A stretch of DNA of 64,000 bases from Pseudocitrobacter vendiensis (GTDB lineage Bacteria; Pseudomonadota; Gammaproteobacteria; Enterobacterales; Enterobacteriaceae). Of the stretch, positions 62,455 to 64,000 are shown piece after piece; the stretch's first letter is position 1, and each line of letters opens with the position of its first letter. The translations under genes and the position numbers were made by a program. The DNA lies in assembly GCF_943590815.1 (NCBI RefSeq), contig NZ_CALSBS010000019.1, positions 34,074 to 98,073 of the forward strand. Reading direction: 5' to 3'. The notes under the pieces are model-generated. The model was given only the letters and a program-made list of their open reading frames with translations, was not told the DNA's origin and ran no database searches.

Positions 62455-63513
62455 ATGAGTAGCCGAAACAGCGGTCTTAAGCCCATAGGCGCGGTAATAG
62501 GCGACTCTGGCGGGCTACTGGAACGCCTTGAAAATATCAGGAAGCGGAACAGTGACCGAACTCCGGCTGCTGAACGCGGTAGACCGTCTAACGTCTCGAC
62601 CGTGCATGAACAGATGGAAAGGGCAAAAGAGCGGGACAAAGCGTTGTCACTTGTCCGCAAGCCTCCACAAGGCGACGCTCAGCCAGATTTTTTTGCGCCC
62701 AGCCTTTATGACGTGGGCGGCCGCGACAATCGCAGCGTCATGGATGTGGCCGTGTTCCGTTTATCCAAGAAGGACAAGCGAGCCGGAGAACTGATCCGCT
62801 ACGACCTGCCGGATGGATACGTGGAAGTGTCCGCAGGAGCGCACGGAATGGCCTCCATTTGGGACTACGACATTGTGCTGATGATGGTGTCTCACTTGAC
62901 CGAAGCTATGAACCGCTATCGAGAAGGAAAGGGTGGCAAGCCGGGGAGAGTGTTTCGGCTGCATGTTAGCGACATCCTCAGATTTGCCCGACGTGGTAAC
63001 GGTAGTAGCCAGGTTAAGGGAGTGGAAGCCGCGCTAGATCGGTTGCGAGGTACTACCATCAAGACAGTGCGCGAAAGCGGCAAGTTCCGGACAACCGAAG
63101 CCGAGGGGCTGATCGCGCGCTATCGTGTTCTGTCACGCACGGACACCAAGAAGATAAGTTCTGTCGAGATTGAAGCCCCGGAGTGGATTTATCGAGAAGT
63201 CACCGAGGGCAAGCGGCCGGAGGTACTTACAGTACACCGGGACTACTTTCTGATCGAGCCGGGCATAGGACGCTTTATCTACCGACTGGCTCGCCGTGCC
63301 GCAGGCAGGGATAGCGCTAAATGGGCTTTCAAGACCCTTTACGAACGCAGTGGAAGCGGTGGCTCGTTCAAAAAATTCTGTTTCTTCCTTCGCGGGATCA
63401 TCAAAGCCGATGACCTGCCTGAATATGCCTTGTGCGAAGAAGCGGGGAAGGATGGCCCTCTACTGGTCATGAGGCACCGCAATTCCTCGTCGGAACCGCT
63501 GGGCGGTTCCTAA
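62455..63513 (+). CDS. repA: Plasmid-type replication initiator RepA (RPA family)
   Basis: 352 residues. It resembles Replication initiator protein A (PF10134) from its core: PDFFAPSLYDVGGRDNRSVMDVAVFRL, then DYDIVLMMVSHLTEAMNRYREG and IGRFIYRLARRAAGRDSAKWAFKTLYERSGS. N-terminal 75 residues are disordered and basic. It should bind the iterons that follow and open the origin. One inverted iteron overlaps its stop codon. It starts 80 bases after alpA; no good ribosome site is visible ahead of the ATG, so the start could be later. Confidence 0.85.
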   Translation: MSSRNSGLKPIGAVIGDSGGLLERLENIRKRNSDRTPAAERGRPSNVSTVHEQMERAKERDKALSLVRKPPQGDAQPDFFAPSLYDVGGRDNRSVMDVAVFRLSKKDKRAGELIRYDLPDGYVEVSAGAHGMASIWDYDIVLMMVSHLTEAMNRYREGKGGKPGRVFRLHVSDILRFARRGNGSSQVKGVEAALDRLRGTTIKTVRESGKFRTTEAEGLIARYRVLSRTDTKKISSVEIEAPEWIYREVTEGKRPEVLTVHRDYFLIEPGIGRFIYRLARRAAGRDSAKWAFKTLYERSGSGGSFKKFCFFLRGIIKADDLPEYALCEEAGKDGPLLVMRHRNSSSEPLGGS

Positions 63514-63521
63514 TAGACGGT
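63504..63521 (-). repeat. Inverted iteron overlapping the repA stop
   Basis: CGGTTCCTAATAGACGGT is the exact reverse complement of the iteron ACCGTCTATTAGGAACCG. It includes the repA stop codon TAA. Confidence 0.85.
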
Positions 63522-63538
63522 GAGTGAGATCGCAAAAG

Positions 63539-63559
63539 AGCCCCGTTGCGGGCTTTTTT
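63539..63559 (+). terminator. Terminator after repA
   Basis: AGCCC-CGTTGC-GGGCT followed by TTTTT, 25 bases past the repA stop and before the origin iterons. Confidence 0.8.
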
Positions 63560-63610
63560 CATTTTGATTGACGGACAGTTGGCGGACAAAGTGGGAACAA
63601 CCCGCCACGC

Positions 63611-63790
63611 TGTGGATAGAGTGTCTATTAGGAACCTGAAACCGTCTATTAGGAACCGTTTCGCCGTCTATTAGGAACCGGTATCCGTCTATTAGGAACC
63701 GGGCGCGCGCGTAATCAATTGAATTAAAAGATTAAATTTCCTTCTTTTTACGCTAAATCTTTTAAAACTATATATAAAACTGTTTAAAAC
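63611..63790. other. Iteron replication origin (oriV)
   Basis: In order: a DnaA-like box TGTGGATAG (63611-63619), four direct iterons GTCTATTAGGAACC at 63623, 63644, 63666 and 63687 (spacing 21, 22, 21 bases, about two helix turns), a GC-rich GGGCGCGCGCG, then an AT-rich stretch at 63711-63788 (AATCAATTGAATTAAAAG... TTTAAAACTATATATAAAAC) fit for strand opening. A DnaA box follows just outside (63800). This is the standard make-up of a RepA-controlled plasmid origin. Confidence 0.85.
63623..63700 (+). repeat. Four direct iterons
   Basis: GTCTATTAGGAACC occurs at 63623-63636, 63644-63657, 63666-63679 and 63687-63700. Copies 2-4 extend to CCGTCTATTAGGAACCG. Probable RepA sites. Confidence 0.9.
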
Positions 63791-63799
63791 CCTTTTGCC

Positions 63800-63808
63800 T
63801 GTGCATAA
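63800..63808 (-). promoter_or_regulatory. DnaA box
   Basis: TGTGCATAA is a perfect reverse match to the DnaA box TTATNCACA, at the far side of the AT-rich origin segment. Confidence 0.7.
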
Positions 63809-64000
63809 GTCGATGGCCCCCATCCGTTAGTTCGGAACTCCTATTCGTGCGAAATCGCGCCACGATCCAAAAGCGTGGCCCCTTGCGGGGTTCCCACCGC
63901 TTCGCGGCAGCTCCCCTCCCTCATGAAAGGCGTTCGCTCCGCCCCAAGGCGCTGGCCGAGCTTGCTGCCGTGGGTTGGAGGCTGGACGAGTACGCTAAGG
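63809..64000. other. GC-rich unassigned end of the window
   Basis: About 190 bases with short hairpins (CCCC-TTGC-GGGG near 63879, CCGC-TTC-GCGG near 63897). No complete gene. A frame ending ALAELAAVGWRLDEYAK runs off the window and may be the beginning of the next gene of the element. Confidence 0.4.

Noticed and set aside
63853..64000. Partial frame ending ALAELAAVGWRLDEYAK at the window edge
   Set aside because: Looks protein-like but has no clear start and is cut off; not called as a gene.

Overview
The window is chromosomal DNA from a member of the Enterobacteriaceae close to Escherichia, Salmonella and Citrobacter. Gene order from glrK to guaA is almost that of E. coli K-12, but many proteins clearly differ from K-12 (QseG, CsiE, YfhM and YfgM for example), so this is probably not E. 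coli itself. The hca operon together with a sinH/ratB-type island suggests Citrobacter or a near relative. That placement is inference; no species marker was searched.

Layout. 1-2625: end of glrK, then qseG, glrR and glnB (envelope stress and nitrogen signalling). 2745-5503: divergent hmp and glyA sharing a control region with NsrR-, MetR- and PurR-like sites. 5644-12653: yphA, the hcaEFCBD aromatic dioxygenase operon, its regulator hcaR and transporter hcaT. 12650-15659: csiE and a two-gene metal-export pair (zevAB-like). 15744-23246: suhB, trmJ and the complete isc Fe-S assembly operon behind two abutting IscR type 1 sites. 23300-34325: pepB, sseB, a RyfA-like non-coding region with a 39-codon reading frame, sseA, yfhM and pbpC. 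34482-44010: ndk, rlmN, rodZ, ispG, hisS, yfgM, bamB, der, yfgJ. 44222-55653: a surface-protein island. 55701-60343: xseA, guaB, guaA. 60344-64000: the start of an integrative element.

Two accessory regions stand out. First, where K-12 has yfgFGHI there are three genes in a row: a SinH-like inverse autotransporter (728 aa), a small exported protein (330 aa, RatC-like) and a giant exported protein (2695 aa, RatB-like) built from nine modules of about 268-287 residues, each with a WGH motif and a cysteine pair. The first two end in a homologous domain. I propose a multi-partner export and display system comparable to ZirTSU. Second, immediately after guaA there is a tyrosine integrase, an AlpA-like regulator, a RepA-type plasmid initiator and a complete-looking iteron origin (DnaA boxes, four direct iterons, one inverted iteron, AT-rich segment). 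This matches the int-alpA-repA end of GIsul2-type elements, which use the guaA 3' end. The element's cargo lies outside the window.

Dispersed repeats are common: three paired BoxC-like palindromes, REP/BIME units and one full 127-bp ERIC element.
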